Positions 51,108-60,709 are shown, counted from the stretch's first letter. The stretch: 64,000 bases of DNA from an uncultured bacterium (GCA_903928495.1 CAIYQZ010000004.1:1-64000); one strand, 5' to 3'. A program made the numbers and translations. The notes: generated by a model not told the origin, from the letters alone.

Positions 51108-53537
51108 ATGACCACCCCCACTGCCTCTCCTTCCCCGCCGTCCCCGGCCCTGGTGCCCACTGCTGCTGACGCACTGGTGCAACTCGCGCTGGCCACGTTC
51201 GACCAGGCGGTGGACGGGCAAAACGGCTTTCGCAGCCGCCCAGGCCAGCGACAAATGGCCGAGCGTGTGGCCGCCACCTTCAGCCAGGCCGACCTGGGCT
51301 CGCGCCGCGACGCTGCGGCCCCCGTGCTGGGCGCTGCCCCGGTGCCCACATTGGTTGAAGCGGAGGATGCCAATGGCCCCCCGCCCCAGCGCCGTTTTGC
51401 GGTGATCCAGGCCGGCACGGGCGTGGGCAAATCGCTGGCGTACAGCGCTCCGGCCATTGCGCTGGCGCTGGCGCGCAACACCCGGGTGTTGATTTCCACC
51501 GCCACCGTGGCGCTGCAAGAGCAGCTGGTGAACAAAGACCTGCCCGCACTCGCTGCCGCGCTGGCCAGCAGCGGCCTGCAGCCCTTTCGGTTTGCGCTGG
51601 CCAAGGGGCGCGGGCGCTACGTGTGCCAGCTCAAACTCGACCGCCTGGCCGGGGGCGAACCGCAAGAGCCTGACGACCTGTTTGCCGACGACCCGCTGCC
51701 CAGTGGCTCAGATGGTGTAGCAAACAAATTAAATAAAACAAGCGCTAGCGGTGCTTTTGATGATCAATTGTCGGCCCGCCATCAGGCGTGGCAAGCCATG
51801 GGCATGGCGCTGGCCAGCGGCACCTGGGACGGCGACCGAGACAGCCTGCCCACCGCCCCGGAAGGCGACGTGTGGCAACCCGTGGCGGCCGAGGCGGCGT
51901 CGTGCACCGGCAAACACTGCCCGCTGTTCAACCGCTGCAACTACTTTGAGCAGCGCAAGGCGCTGGTGGGCGCGCAAATCATCGTGGCCAACCACGACCT
52001 ACTGCTATCGTCGCTGGGCTCGCGGGTGTTGCCCGAGCTTGACCACTGCCTGCTGGTGCTGGACGAAGCCCACCACCTTCCCGGTGTGGCGCAAGACCAG
52101 TTCACTCGCAGCATGGACCTCACCCGCCTGCGCTGGATCGACCAGCTTGCCCAGCGCGCCACCCAAGTGGGTGCGGCGCTGTACCTGAGCGACGCGCTGG
52201 AGGCGCCGCAACTGGCCGCCGCCTTGAAGCTGGCGCTGCAAGACCTGGCCCGCGCCACCGTGGACACCTTGCGCCCCGCCACGCAGTCACCCGTGACCGC
52301 CGCCCGCCGCCCCGTGCCCAACCCCGCGTTCAAAAGCGCCGACGACCGCGTGCGCCCGCCCAGAGGGGTGTTGCCCGACGCCATGCTGCCCGCGCTCGAC
52401 GCCGTGGTGGCCGCCGCCGACGCCTGGCTGGTGCACCTGTCGGGCATGGCACGCACGTTGAAGGCTGAAATCAAAGACAAGCCCGAAGACGCGCGCCGCC
52501 TGTCCAACCTCTACGCCCACATGGGCACCCTCGCACCCCGGCTGGAGGCCGTGGCCGACACCGCCAAGCTGCTGCTCAGCGGGCACGAGTTGGCTGCCGC
52601 GCCCACCACGTCAGGCCTCATCAACCCCGACGAAGCGCTGCCCGAGGCCCGCCCCGAGACTCGCCCTCAAGTGCCCGTGGCCAAGTGGTTCACCTTTGAC
52701 GCGGTGGGCGACGGCCCTCAGGCCACGCTGCACATCAAGGCCTATGCCTGTCCCACGCTGCCAGGCACCGTGTTGCGCCAGCACCTGTGGCCGCGCGTGC
52801 GCTCGGCCGTGCTGACGTCGGCCACGCTCACCAGTTGCGGGCGGTTTGATTTCTTCATGGCCGAGTGCGGTTTGAGCGGAGACCCCGATGCCAGCGCCCT
52901 GGCGGTGCCCAGCCCGTTCGACTTTGCCGCCCAAGGCCGCTTCGAGGTCGTGGAAACGCGCAACGACCCGCGCGAGGCTGCGGCCTTCACCCGCGAAATG
53001 ATCGCCCTGCTGATGGCCGATCTGGCCGAGGTGCAAGACGGCGCGCTGGTGCTGTTCACCTCGCGAGACCAGATGCGCCAGGCCGTGACCGCGCTGCCCG
53101 ACCGGCTGCGCCCCTACGTGCTGGTGCAAGGCGACTGGCCGCGCACCGTGCTGCTGCAGCGCCACCGCCAGGCCGTGGCGCGGGGTGATGCGTCCATCAT
53201 TTTTGGCATGCAGTCGTTTGGCGAGGGGCTGGACCTGCCGGGCACGCTGTGCGCCACGCTGTTCATCGCCAAGCTGCCGTTCGCCCCGCCCGACGACCCA
53301 GTGGGCGAGGCCCGTGCCGAGTGGCTGGAGGCCCAGGGCCGCAACCCGTTCAACGAGCTGGTGGTGCCCGCAACCTCGGTGCGGCTGGCCCAGTGGGCAG
53401 GCCGCGCCATCCGCACCGAGACCGACCAGGCCCGCATCGTCTGTTACGACCGTCGCCTGCTGCGCACCCCTTACGGCCAGCGGCTGATGCAGGGTTTGCC
53501 CCCGTTCACCCAGGTGCAACGGATGTCCGGTTTGTAG
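51108..53537 (+). CDS. dinG: ATP-dependent DNA helicase DinG
   Basis: 809 residues. Walker A VIQAGTGVGKS (~100), cysteines for the 4Fe-4S cluster (YVCQLKL, then CTGKHCPLFNRCNYF, ~165-285), DEAH box LVLDEAHHLPG (~317), motif V GEGLDLPGTL and motif VI QWAGRAIRTETD. A 5'-3' helicase for R-loops, D-loops and stalled forks. Residues ~203-218 (GVANKLNKTSASGAF) are encoded by a copy of the dispersed repeat placed in the Fe-S domain. No LexA box lies upstream. Confidence 0.92.
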   Translation: MTTPTASPSPPSPALVPTAADALVQLALATFDQAVDGQNGFRSRPGQRQMAERVAATFSQADLGSRRDAAAPVLGAAPVPTLVEAEDANGPPPQRRFAVIQAGTGVGKSLAYSAPAIALALARNTRVLISTATVALQEQLVNKDLPALAAALASSGLQPFRFALAKGRGRYVCQLKLDRLAGGEPQEPDDLFADDPLPSGSDGVANKLNKTSASGAFDDQLSARHQAWQAMGMALASGTWDGDRDSLPTAPEGDVWQPVAAEAASCTGKHCPLFNRCNYFEQRKALVGAQIIVANHDLLLSSLGSRVLPELDHCLLVLDEAHHLPGVAQDQFTRSMDLTRLRWIDQLAQRATQVGAALYLSDALEAPQLAAALKLALQDLARATVDTLRPATQSPVTAARRPVPNPAFKSADDRVRPPRGVLPDAMLPALDAVVAAADAWLVHLSGMARTLKAEIKDKPEDARRLSNLYAHMGTLAPRLEAVADTAKLLLSGHELAAAPTTSGLINPDEALPEARPETRPQVPVAKWFTFDAVGDGPQATLHIKAYACPTLPGTVLRQHLWPRVRSAVLTSATLTSCGRFDFFMAECGLSGDPDASALAVPSPFDFAAQGRFEVVETRNDPREAAAFTREMIALLMADLAEVQDGALVLFTSRDQMRQAVTALPDRLRPYVLVQGDWPRTVLLQRHRQAVARGDASIIFGMQSFGEGLDLPGTLCATLFIAKLPFAPPDDPVGEARAEWLEAQGRNPFNELVVPATSVRLAQWAGRAIRTETDQARIVCYDRRLLRTPYGQRLMQGLPPFTQVQRMSGL
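51717..51758 (-). repeat. Dispersed ~42-bp repeat inside dinG
   Basis: Minus-strand reading: AAAAGCACCGCTAGCGCTTG, AT-rich centre, TTTGTTTGCTAC. AT-rich island in a very GC-rich gene; inserted in frame without a stop. Confidence 0.6.
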
Positions 53538-53539
53538 TG

Positions 53540-53580
53540 AAAATGGCTTCTGGCGCTTTGCTGGCGTCATTGTTTGCTGC
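53540..53580 (+). repeat. Dispersed ~42-bp repeat after dinG
   Basis: AAAATGGCTTCTGGCGCTTT then GCTGGCGTCATTGTTTGCTGC. Begins directly after the dinG stop. Confidence 0.5.
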
Positions 53581-53704
53581 GAAATAGTGTGCATTGCGGC
53601 GTGTTGCGGTGTGTCCCACATGCGCGTCAACCCTTAGCCCGTTTTCCGTGGCATGGGCAACAATCTGCCCGCCCGGACCGTCTGGGTGTCGCCATTGACC
53701 GAAC

Positions 53705-55399
53705 ATGACACAACTCGTTGCCTCTGAATTCCTGGCGCTTCAGCGCCTGTACCACTGGGAGTCCACCACCCCGCAGCGCGTGGCGCTGACCCAGCCCATG
53801 GGCGGGGGCGCGTTGAAGGACTTCACCTGGGCCGAGGTGGCCGATCAGGTGCGCCGCATGGCGGCCCATTTGCAAGCGCAGGGCTGGGAGCCGGGCAGCA
53901 AGGTGGCGATCCTCTCCAAGAACTGCGCCTGGTGGATGATGAGTGACCTCGCCATCTGGATGGCAGGTTACGTGTCGGTGCCGCTGTACCCCACGCTGGC
54001 GGCAGAAACAGTGCGCCAGATCCTCACCCACAGCGAGGCCAAGGCCTGTTTCATTGGCAAGCTCGACGGTTGGGAGGGAATGAAGCCCGGCGTGCCCGAG
54101 GGGCTGCCGTGCATTTCGCACGCCCTGTCGCCTGCTGACGCGGTGGGGGCCTACCCCCGGTGGGATGACATCTGTGCCCGCACACAGCCCCTGGCGGGTC
54201 AACCCGTGCGTGCGTCTGACGAGTTGGCAACCCTCATTTACACCTCGGGCACCACCGGGTTGCCCAAGGGGGTGATGCACACCTTCGGCAACTTTGCCTG
54301 GGGATTTGCTGCCGCCATCGAGCGTGTGCCCATGCACCAGAGCGACCGCATGCTGTCGTACCTGCCGCTGGCGCACGTGGTCGAGCGCGTGCTGGTGGAG
54401 CACGGCTGGCTGCGCACCGGCATGCACATCTTTTTTGCCGACTCGCTCGACACCTTTGCGGCCGACATGCAGCGCGCACGGCCCACCATCTTTTTCTCGG
54501 TGCCCCGGTTGTGGGTCAAGTTCCAGCACGGTGTGCACCACAAGCTGCCACCGGCCAAGCTCAAGCTGTTGTTGTCCATCCCGCTGGTGGGTGGGCTCAT
54601 CCGCAAAAAAGTGCTCACCGCACTGGGACTGGACCAGTGCCGCATGGCGGCAGGTGGGGCTGCGCCCATGCCCGTGCCGCTGTTGCAGTGGTACCGCCAC
54701 CTGGGGTTGCCCATCAACGAGGGCTACGGCATGACCGAGAACCTGGCCGTGTCACACCTCACTGTGCCGGGCCAGAACCAGCAGGGCTCGGTAGGCCCCG
54801 CCTACAACGGTGTGGACGTGCGCATTGCACCCGAGAACGGCGAAATTCTGATGCGCAGCCCCGCATTGATGCTGGGTTACTACAAGGCCCCCGAGCAGAC
54901 TGCCGAGACATTCACTTCCGACGGCTGGCTGCGCACCGGCGACAAAGGCCGGATCGACGAGCGCGGTTGTCTGCACGTGACAGGCCGTGTGAAAGACCTC
55001 TTCAAGACGAGCAAGGGCAAATACGTTGCCCCGGCTCCCATCGAGGACAAACTGGTGATGCATGACGACGTCGAGGCGTGTGTCGTTACGGGGGCCAACC
55101 TCGGCCAGCCTCTGGGCATCGTGATGCTGTCGCCCGACAGCCTGGGCAAAGTGAGTCAGGCCGCAGGGCGCGCCGAGGTGGAAGCTTCGCTGGCTGCGCA
55201 CATGGCCAGCATCAATGCAACCCTCGACCCGCACGAGCAAATGCAGTGTGTGGTGGTGGTCACCACCCCTTGGACGGTGGACAACGGCGTGGTCACACCC
55301 ACCTTCAAGGTCAAGCGCAACCGCATTGAGGAGTTGTACGGCGCACACTACGAACGCTGGGAAACCGGCGGTAAAACCATCATCTGGCACAACGACTGA
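53705..55399 (+). CDS. AMP-dependent acyl-CoA synthetase (long-chain type)
   Basis: 564 residues. P-loop LIYTSGTTGLPKGVM (~177), LSYLPLAHVVERV, GYGMTENLAVSH (~340), RTGDKGRID (~415) and the hinge Lys region VKDLFKTSKGKYVAP. Such enzymes activate fatty or aromatic acids to acyl-CoA by way of acyl-AMP. The closest type is the long-chain FadD15-like group. Neighbour downstream is a chalcone-isomerase-like protein, a fold that binds fatty acids. Substrate not readable. Confidence 0.9.
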   Translation: MTQLVASEFLALQRLYHWESTTPQRVALTQPMGGGALKDFTWAEVADQVRRMAAHLQAQGWEPGSKVAILSKNCAWWMMSDLAIWMAGYVSVPLYPTLAAETVRQILTHSEAKACFIGKLDGWEGMKPGVPEGLPCISHALSPADAVGAYPRWDDICARTQPLAGQPVRASDELATLIYTSGTTGLPKGVMHTFGNFAWGFAAAIERVPMHQSDRMLSYLPLAHVVERVLVEHGWLRTGMHIFFADSLDTFAADMQRARPTIFFSVPRLWVKFQHGVHHKLPPAKLKLLLSIPLVGGLIRKKVLTALGLDQCRMAAGGAAPMPVPLLQWYRHLGLPINEGYGMTENLAVSHLTVPGQNQQGSVGPAYNGVDVRIAPENGEILMRSPALMLGYYKAPEQTAETFTSDGWLRTGDKGRIDERGCLHVTGRVKDLFKTSKGKYVAPAPIEDKLVMHDDVEACVVTGANLGQPLGIVMLSPDSLGKVSQAAGRAEVEASLAAHMASINATLDPHEQMQCVVVVTTPWTVDNGVVTPTFKVKRNRIEELYGAHYERWETGGKTIIWHND

Positions 55400-55442
55400 T
55401 CCGCCCGCCCATCGTTATTCAACTCCACTTCAAGGAACCGCC

Positions 55443-56036
55443 ATGACACACCGCCTGAACCCATTGACCTCGTTTGCCGCCGCTGCGATGCTGGCCTTGT
55501 CTGCCTCCACCCTGTGCGCCCAACCTGCCGAACTGGAGGGCGTGAAACTCGCCCCGACGGCTCAAGTGGCCAGTGCGCCGCTCGTGTTGAACGGCGCGGG
55601 CTTGCGAACCCGGGCGTTTTTCAAGGTCTATGTGGCTGCTTTGTACGCGCCACAAAAGGCCACCGATGCAGCCGCTGTCCTGTCGCAAAAAGGCCCGCGT
55701 CGCGTGGTCATCACCATGCTGCGCAATGTGGATGCCGACACCTTTTCCGGTGCTTTGAGCGACGGCATGCGCGACAACCACACCGAGGCACAGGTGGCCG
55801 CCATCAAGCCGCAGATCGATGCGCTGATGGCCACACTCAAACAAGCGGGCGAGGCCAAGAAAGGCGATGTCATCCACTTTGACTTCGACCCCGCCACCGG
55901 CACCCAGGTCAGTATCAACGGCCAGGCTAAAGGCGCAGTGTTGCCAGGAGCCGACTTCTACACTGCGGTGCTGCGGATCTGGTTGGGCGAGAAACCCGTG
56001 GACGGTGGTCTGAAAAAAGGCCTGCTCGGCGGTTGA
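55443..56036 (+). CDS. Exported chalcone isomerase-like protein
   Basis: 197 residues: signal peptide (AAAAMLALSASTLCAQ), then a CHI-like domain with LNGAGLRTRAFFKVYVAALYA, VVITMLRNVDADTFSGALSDG, GDVIHFDF and FYTAVLRIWLGEKPVD at the end. Bacterial members lack chalcone chemistry; the fold binds fatty acids. AAGGAA lies 6 bases upstream of ATG 55443. Same strand as the acyl-CoA synthetase, 43 bases apart. Confidence 0.9.
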   Translation: MTHRLNPLTSFAAAAMLALSASTLCAQPAELEGVKLAPTAQVASAPLVLNGAGLRTRAFFKVYVAALYAPQKATDAAAVLSQKGPRRVVITMLRNVDADTFSGALSDGMRDNHTEAQVAAIKPQIDALMATLKQAGEAKKGDVIHFDFDPATGTQVSINGQAKGAVLPGADFYTAVLRIWLGEKPVDGGLKKGLLGG

Positions 56037-56070
56037 GGCAAGTAGCGAGCCGGGGCTGCGCAATGCCGCA

Positions 56071-56856
56071 TCAGAAATGCGACAGGTAGCCCCCGTCCAC
56101 CGCCAGCACTTGGCCGGTAACGTAGCTGGCCGCAGGTGAAGCCAGGAACACGGCCGCGCCCACCAGCTCTTCGGGTTGGCCCCAGCGGCCTAGCGACGTG
56201 CGTGCTTGCAGCCACTGCGCCACGTCGCGGTTTGCTGTCATGGCGGCGTTGGCCTCGGTGGCGAAGTAGCCCGGCGCAATCCCATTGACGTTGATGCCCA
56301 GCGGCCCCAGTTCGGCCGCCAGCGCGCGGGTCAGTGCCGCCAGCCCACCTTTGGCGGCTGTGTAGGCCGCGTCGCCCGCACGCGCAATGGGCCCGGCAAT
56401 GGAGGTGATGTTCACAATGCGTCCGCCCGGCTTCGGCATCAACGGCAGCGCGAGGCGGCATAGCTCGAAAGGGGCCACCAGATGCGACTCCAGCATCGTT
56501 CGAAGCGCGGGCGCATCCAGTTCGGTGAGAGGACGGCGGTCGCGCAGGCCCGCGTTGTTCACCAGCACGTCCAGCCGACCACTTGTCTGGCCGATCGTGT
56601 CCAATGCGGCGCGCAGGGCGGCGCCATCGGTCACGTCGCAGGGCAGGGCGCGCACTTCGGCGCCTTGGGTGGCCACGGCTTGTACTTGCGCCACGGCGGC
56701 GGCGAGTGTGTGCGGGTCGCGCCCGTTCAGCCACACCGAGGCACCGTGCGCTGCCAATCCCTTGGCCATGGCCAGCCCCAACCCGCGCGAGGCCCCTGTG
56801 ACCAGCGCCGTGCGCCCAGTCAGGTCAAACAATGCGTGTGGTGCACCGTGTGGCAT
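56071..56856 (-). CDS. SDR-family oxidoreductase (gluconate 5-dehydrogenase-like)
   Basis: 261 residues, classical SDR: TALVTGASRGLGLAMAKG (TG-x3-G-x-G), VNNAGLRDRR, active-site Ser in NITSIAG, Tyr-x3-Lys in AYTAAKGG and GYFATEAN. Resembles gluconate 5-dehydrogenase/3-oxoacyl reductase types. Its ATG overlaps the stop of the upstream molybdopterin-fold gene (TGATG). Confidence 0.87.
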   Translation of the reverse strand: MPHGAPHALFDLTGRTALVTGASRGLGLAMAKGLAAHGASVWLNGRDPHTLAAAVAQVQAVATQGAEVRALPCDVTDGAALRAALDTIGQTSGRLDVLVNNAGLRDRRPLTELDAPALRTMLESHLVAPFELCRLALPLMPKPGGRIVNITSIAGPIARAGDAAYTAAKGGLAALTRALAAELGPLGINVNGIAPGYFATEANAAMTANRDVAQWLQARTSLGRWGQPEELVGAAVFLASPAASYVTGQVLAVDGGYLSHF

Positions 56857-57452
56857 CAACCTTTGCTCACATCAATCATGTACAGACCCCAGGGGCATTG
56901 GCCGAAACGGTCTTTCAGTGACTTGTCTTTGAGGTGGGGCAGGCGGTCGGCATCCCACACGGCCCATTGGGGGCCCAAGCCGCCCAGCGGCATGGGTTGC
57001 CCGTCGATGTGGGTGGCCACCAGCATGCGGCTGGAGGTCACCTCCGACAGGCTGAGCGTGACGTTGTAGCCGTCCACCGCGCGCAGCCCCAGTTGCGTGC
57101 GCGGGCTGGTCTGCGCCCCTGCCGCTGACAACACATCGGTCAGCAGCGGGCCGCTCAGCGTGTGTACTTTGCCGTCGTACTCCAGTGTGGGGCGGATGGT
57201 GTGTGCGGGCAACCGCTGAAGCCCGGGGGCGTCAAACACAAAGGCTTTGCTGAAGGTCACGCCGTGTTTGTCCATCATCTGGTCCAACGCAGGATCGAAC
57301 GGTCCGCGGTTGCTTTTGGCCAATGCGCCCGTCACCGTCAGCAGGGTGGGCTGGGTTTTGGGGTTGGCTGCCAGCGCCGGGCTATGGGCGGCAGTGGCCA
57401 ACCAACCTGCGGTGGCGGCACCTGCCGTGGTCAAAAAGTGGCGTTTGTTCAT
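56856..57452 (-). CDS. Molybdopterin-oxidoreductase-fold exported protein
   Basis: 198 residues. Tat-like leader (MNKRHFLTTAGAATAGWLAT) and a short sulfite-oxidase-type domain: PTLLTVTGALAKSN, LTDVLSAAGAQ, LRAVDGYNVTLSLSEV and CPWGLYMIDV. Full-length Moco enzymes of this fold have a conserved ligand Cys that I do not see (the only Cys is near the C-terminus), so it may not hold the cofactor. Co-transcribed with the SDR gene. Confidence 0.75.
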   Translation of the reverse strand: MNKRHFLTTAGAATAGWLATAAHSPALAANPKTQPTLLTVTGALAKSNRGPFDPALDQMMDKHGVTFSKAFVFDAPGLQRLPAHTIRPTLEYDGKVHTLSGPLLTDVLSAAGAQTSPRTQLGLRAVDGYNVTLSLSEVTSSRMLVATHIDGQPMPLGGLGPQWAVWDADRLPHLKDKSLKDRFGQCPWGLYMIDVSKG

Positions 57453-57534
57453 GCGTGTTCTCCAGGGTGGCTGGGTAGGCCGGTCATGGTACCCGGCGCA
57501 ACGAGAATAGGGGGTAACCAACACACACCACCGA

Positions 57535-58635
57535 ATGACACAAAAACAACTGGGACTGGGGTTTGAGCCTGCACATGAGGGCTTGCCTTCGGTTCCCCCT
57601 CGCAAGAAGCGCACCGCCAAACCGGTGGTCTCGCCCACCCAGCTGCCGGTGGCGCCCGGCGTGTCCCCAGCGCCCGCCGATCTGACACCCGCCGCGATGG
57701 CCGAGGCGCTGGAGCGTCACCCCGACTACCGCGTGTTGCGCCGCCTGGTGCCCGCCCTGCATTTCGACCGCGCCCCGCAAGGCCCCGTTCGCACCCTGCT
57801 GGTGCTGGACACCGAAACCACGGGTCTGGAGGCTGCCAAAGAAAAGGTCATCGAGCTGGCGCTGCTGCGCGTGGCGGTGGACACCGCCACCGGCCTGCCC
57901 GTGGGCCCCGTGCAGGTGTACGACGGGCTGGAAGACCCGGGCCGAGCCATTCCGCCCGCCATCACCGACATCACCGGCATCACCGACGAAATGGTGCGCG
58001 GTCAGCGGCTGGACGAGGCGCTGATTGCCCAACTGATGGTGGGCGTGGACTTGGTGGTGGCCCACAACGCCGGGTTTGACCGCCCGTTTGTGGAAGCCCG
58101 CTTGCCCGAGTTCGCGCGTCTGCCGTGGGCCTGCTCGTTTGCCGATCTGGACTGGAAGGCCTTGGGTCAATCCAGCGCCAAACTCGAAAACCTGGCCCTG
58201 GCCTGTGGCTGGTTTTACGACGCGCACCGCGCCGAAACCGATTGCCACGCTCTGCTGGCCGTGTTGGCCCAGCCGCAGGCGCGGTTTGGCCACGCCAGCA
58301 CCACTGAAGGCGCGGAGGCCGACGCAACGGGTTTGAGCGTGCTGCTGGCCGCTGCCGACCAGACCCACCACCGCCTGCAGGCCACTGGCGCGCCGTTCGA
58401 GGCCAAAGACGCGCTCAAGGCGCGGGGCTACCGCTGGGACGGGCAGCAGCGGGTGTGGGGAACCACCCTGCGCAGTGAAACAGCCTTGGCCGACGAGCTC
58501 GCCTGGCTGGCCGACGCGGTATACAGCGGCCCCACCCGTGTGCGTGTGGAGACCTTGACGGCCCAACAGCGCTATTCCGCACGGGGAGGGGCACCCACCA
58601 TGCGTGCGGTGGGGGCCAACTCTCTGGGTTTCTGA
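57535..58635 (+). CDS. DnaQ-like 3'-5' exonuclease (Pol III epsilon type)
   Basis: 366 residues. N-terminal basic linker (PPRKKRTAKP), then exonuclease motifs I LLVLDTETTGLE, II VVAHNAGFDRPF and III HRAETDCHALLAVL (DEDDh). C-terminal ~100 residues contain LKARGYRWDGQQRVWGTTL, a small domain seen after DnaQ in several beta-proteobacterial exonucleases. It is not DnaQ itself, which lacks this extension. Confidence 0.87.
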   Translation: MTQKQLGLGFEPAHEGLPSVPPRKKRTAKPVVSPTQLPVAPGVSPAPADLTPAAMAEALERHPDYRVLRRLVPALHFDRAPQGPVRTLLVLDTETTGLEAAKEKVIELALLRVAVDTATGLPVGPVQVYDGLEDPGRAIPPAITDITGITDEMVRGQRLDEALIAQLMVGVDLVVAHNAGFDRPFVEARLPEFARLPWACSFADLDWKALGQSSAKLENLALACGWFYDAHRAETDCHALLAVLAQPQARFGHASTTEGAEADATGLSVLLAAADQTHHRLQATGAPFEAKDALKARGYRWDGQQRVWGTTLRSETALADELAWLADAVYSGPTRVRVETLTAQQRYSARGGAPTMRAVGANSLGF

Positions 58636-58651
58636 CGCGTCTGGCGCGGCT

Positions 58652-59290
58652 TCAGGGGCGTGTCAGATCCAATGTGGCGCGCATGCGCCCTGCAAAGGTG
58701 ATGTCGAGCTGAGCGCCGTCGTCTGCCTGGGTCAGCACCACACCGGGCTGCGCTTGTGGTTCGGTCCGGGCCAGGGCCAGCAGGCCTTTGGGCCAGCCGA
58801 ACGACAGCTTGGCCTGCATGGGCAGGTAGCCGTCCAGGTAACGGCGCATCAGCGGCCCGGCGTGCAGTCGCCAGCCGGTGTCTGTGGTGTCCAACGCCCG
58901 CGAGGTGAGCTGCACACACACCGAACCGCCGCGCTTCACGTCTTTCAGCTCCACGCGTTGGTCCACCACCTCGGCCGAGCCCACGCCTTCAGCGGATGCC
59001 ACAGCAATGTGCTTCACGCGCTCGCGGTTGAATGCAATGACGATGCGGTGCGTAGGGTCCAGCTGGCGGTGGCAGGTATGCAAATGCACCACCCCGGTGG
59101 TCAGGCTGTCGGCATCCAGCGTCACGCGCGACTCGTACCAATAGCCCTGAGGATCGGGGCGTGTCGCCAGAAAACGCAGCTCGTTGCCCGTGACCACGTC
59201 CGACAGTTCCATGGCCTGGGCGGGCAATGTCGCCACGGCGCACAGCGAAAGCACGGCGGTGATGGCGGGCGAGCGCAAAAGGTTTTTCAT
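58652..59290 (-). CDS. Exported hypothetical protein
   Basis: 212 residues with signal peptide (ITAVLSLCAVATLPAQA). The mature domain is beta-rich (ELRFLATRPDPQGYWYESRV, HRIVIAFNRERVKHIAVASA) with two Cys. AAGGA lies 8 bases upstream of ATG 59290. I recognise no family. Convergent with the DnaQ-like gene. Confidence 0.65.
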   Translation of the reverse strand: MKNLLRSPAITAVLSLCAVATLPAQAMELSDVVTGNELRFLATRPDPQGYWYESRVTLDADSLTTGVVHLHTCHRQLDPTHRIVIAFNRERVKHIAVASAEGVGSAEVVDQRVELKDVKRGGSVCVQLTSRALDTTDTGWRLHAGPLMRRYLDGYLPMQAKLSFGWPKGLLALARTEPQAQPGVVLTQADDGAQLDITFAGRMRATLDLTRP

Positions 59291-59422
59291 GCCAAGTCCT
59301 TGAGTGGTGCCAAACTGTCCCAATGTGACGGTCAGCAGGCACGGTGGTGTGCCTGCCACTGGATTCATTGTGATGGTTTTGCCTGTGTTCCACCCAAGTC
59401 AGGCCTGAAAGGACCCCCCGCC

Positions 59423-59755
59423 GTGGCCGACTTTGTTGCCCGCCTGTTCCGCACTGCCTTCATGCTGGCACTGGGGTTGTTTGTGTTGGGTGTGGCTGCC
59501 TTTTTGCTGCTGGTGACGCTGGCGCTGGTGCTGGGCAGCGTGGGGTGGGGCCTGCTGACCGGGCGACGCACCACTGCGCGTGACCAGTGGGGGCGTTTCC
59601 AGCAATCGGCCGCGTCAACCGTGTGGCAGCGCTACCGTCAGACCGCTGCTGGCCCAGGGCGCACCACCGAGCGTACCGACACGGTGGAGGTGGAAGATGT
59701 GGTGTTTCGCGACGTGAGCGCGCCGCCCAACGGCCAAGACCGCTTGGGACGCTGA
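59423..59755 (+). CDS. Small membrane protein
   Basis: 110 residues from GTG 59423 (AAAGGA 11 bases upstream). Two adjacent hydrophobic helices (ARLFRTAFMLALGLFVLGVA; FLLLVTLALVLGSVGWGLL) and a polar tail. I cannot assign it. Convergent with rsmI, three bases between the stops. Confidence 0.6.
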   Translation: MADFVARLFRTAFMLALGLFVLGVAAFLLLVTLALVLGSVGWGLLTGRRTTARDQWGRFQQSAASTVWQRYRQTAAGPGRTTERTDTVEVEDVVFRDVSAPPNGQDRLGR

Positions 59756-59758
59756 GCT

Positions 59759-60709
59759 TCAGTTGGCGGCCTCGTCCGCTTGTTTCCACCGCAACGCGGC
59801 TTGGTACAGCGCGTTTTTCGGTTCGCCGGTGATGTCGGTGGCCAGGCGCACCGCGGTTTTCAGGGGCAACTCGGCCAGCAGCAAGTGCAGGGTTTTTTCA
59901 GACTGCGCGGGCAGGGCACCGTCGGCAAGTGCCTGTGGCGGCTGTGGATGCAGCACCAGCGCAAATTCGCCCCGGCTGCGCTGGGGGCTGGCGGCCATCC
60001 AGCTGCTCAAGTCTGCGCAGGGCAGGGTGTCGATTTCTTCAAACTGTTTGGTGAGCTCTCTGCCCACGGTCAGCGGACGCGGTCCCAGCACGGCCAGGGC
60101 CTTGGCCAGTTCAGCCATGCGGTGCGGGGCTTCCAGCAGCACCACGGCGCGGGGTTCGGCGGCCAGCACTTGCACAGCGCGTTCGCGCTCTTGCGCCTTG
60201 GACGGCAAAAAGCCCACAAAGGCAAACCCGGCAGCGGGCGTGCCGTGCAGGCTGGCATCCAGCCCGGCAGCGCACAGCAGCGTGGTCACGCTGCTGGCCC
60301 CTGGCAGGGGCAACACGCGCAGCCCAGCGGCGCGCACGGCTTGCACCAGGCGTGCGCCGGGGTCGCTGATGGCCGGCGTGCCCGCATCGCTGACACACGC
60401 CACGCGCTCGCCCAGTTGCAGCCGGGCCACCACCTCGTGAGCGGCTTCGGCCTCGTTGTGCTGGTGCACGGCCAGCAGGGGCTTGTGCAGGCCGTATTGG
60501 CCCAGCATGCCCGCCGTGTGGCGTGTGTCCTCGCAAGCGATGGCGTCCACCGTTTGCAGCACCTGCAAGGCACGCAGGGTGATGTCGGCCAGGTTGCCAA
60601 TGGGGGTGGCCACCACATACAGGCAGCCCTTGGGGTAATGTTGGTCACCCGCAGCGGCGTGTGCCGCTTGCAGGGCCAGGTGAAACGATGAACCGGAAGG
60701 GGAGCTCAA
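59759..60709 (-). CDS. rsmI: 16S rRNA (cytidine1402-2'-O)-methyltransferase RsmI
   Basis: About 316 residues, tetrapyrrole-methylase fold: YVVATPIGNLADITLRAL, ACEDTRHTAGMLGQYG, CVSDAGTPAISDPGARLVQA, PGASSVTTLLCAAGL and GRELTKQFEE. It adds the ribose methyl of C1402 in 16S rRNA. No ATG is available at the start; TTG 60709 fits the expected N-terminus best (FHLALQAAHAAAG precedes the core), while the frame is open to TTG 60763. Divergent from yraN, as in E. coli. Confidence 0.92.
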   Translation of the reverse strand: MSSPSGSSFHLALQAAHAAAGDQHYPKGCLYVVATPIGNLADITLRALQVLQTVDAIACEDTRHTAGMLGQYGLHKPLLAVHQHNEAEAAHEVVARLQLGERVACVSDAGTPAISDPGARLVQAVRAAGLRVLPLPGASSVTTLLCAAGLDASLHGTPAAGFAFVGFLPSKAQERERAVQVLAAEPRAVVLLEAPHRMAELAKALAVLGPRPLTVGRELTKQFEEIDTLPCADLSSWMAASPQRSRGEFALVLHPQPPQALADGALPAQSEKTLHLLLAELPLKTAVRLATDITGEPKNALYQAALRWKQADEAAN

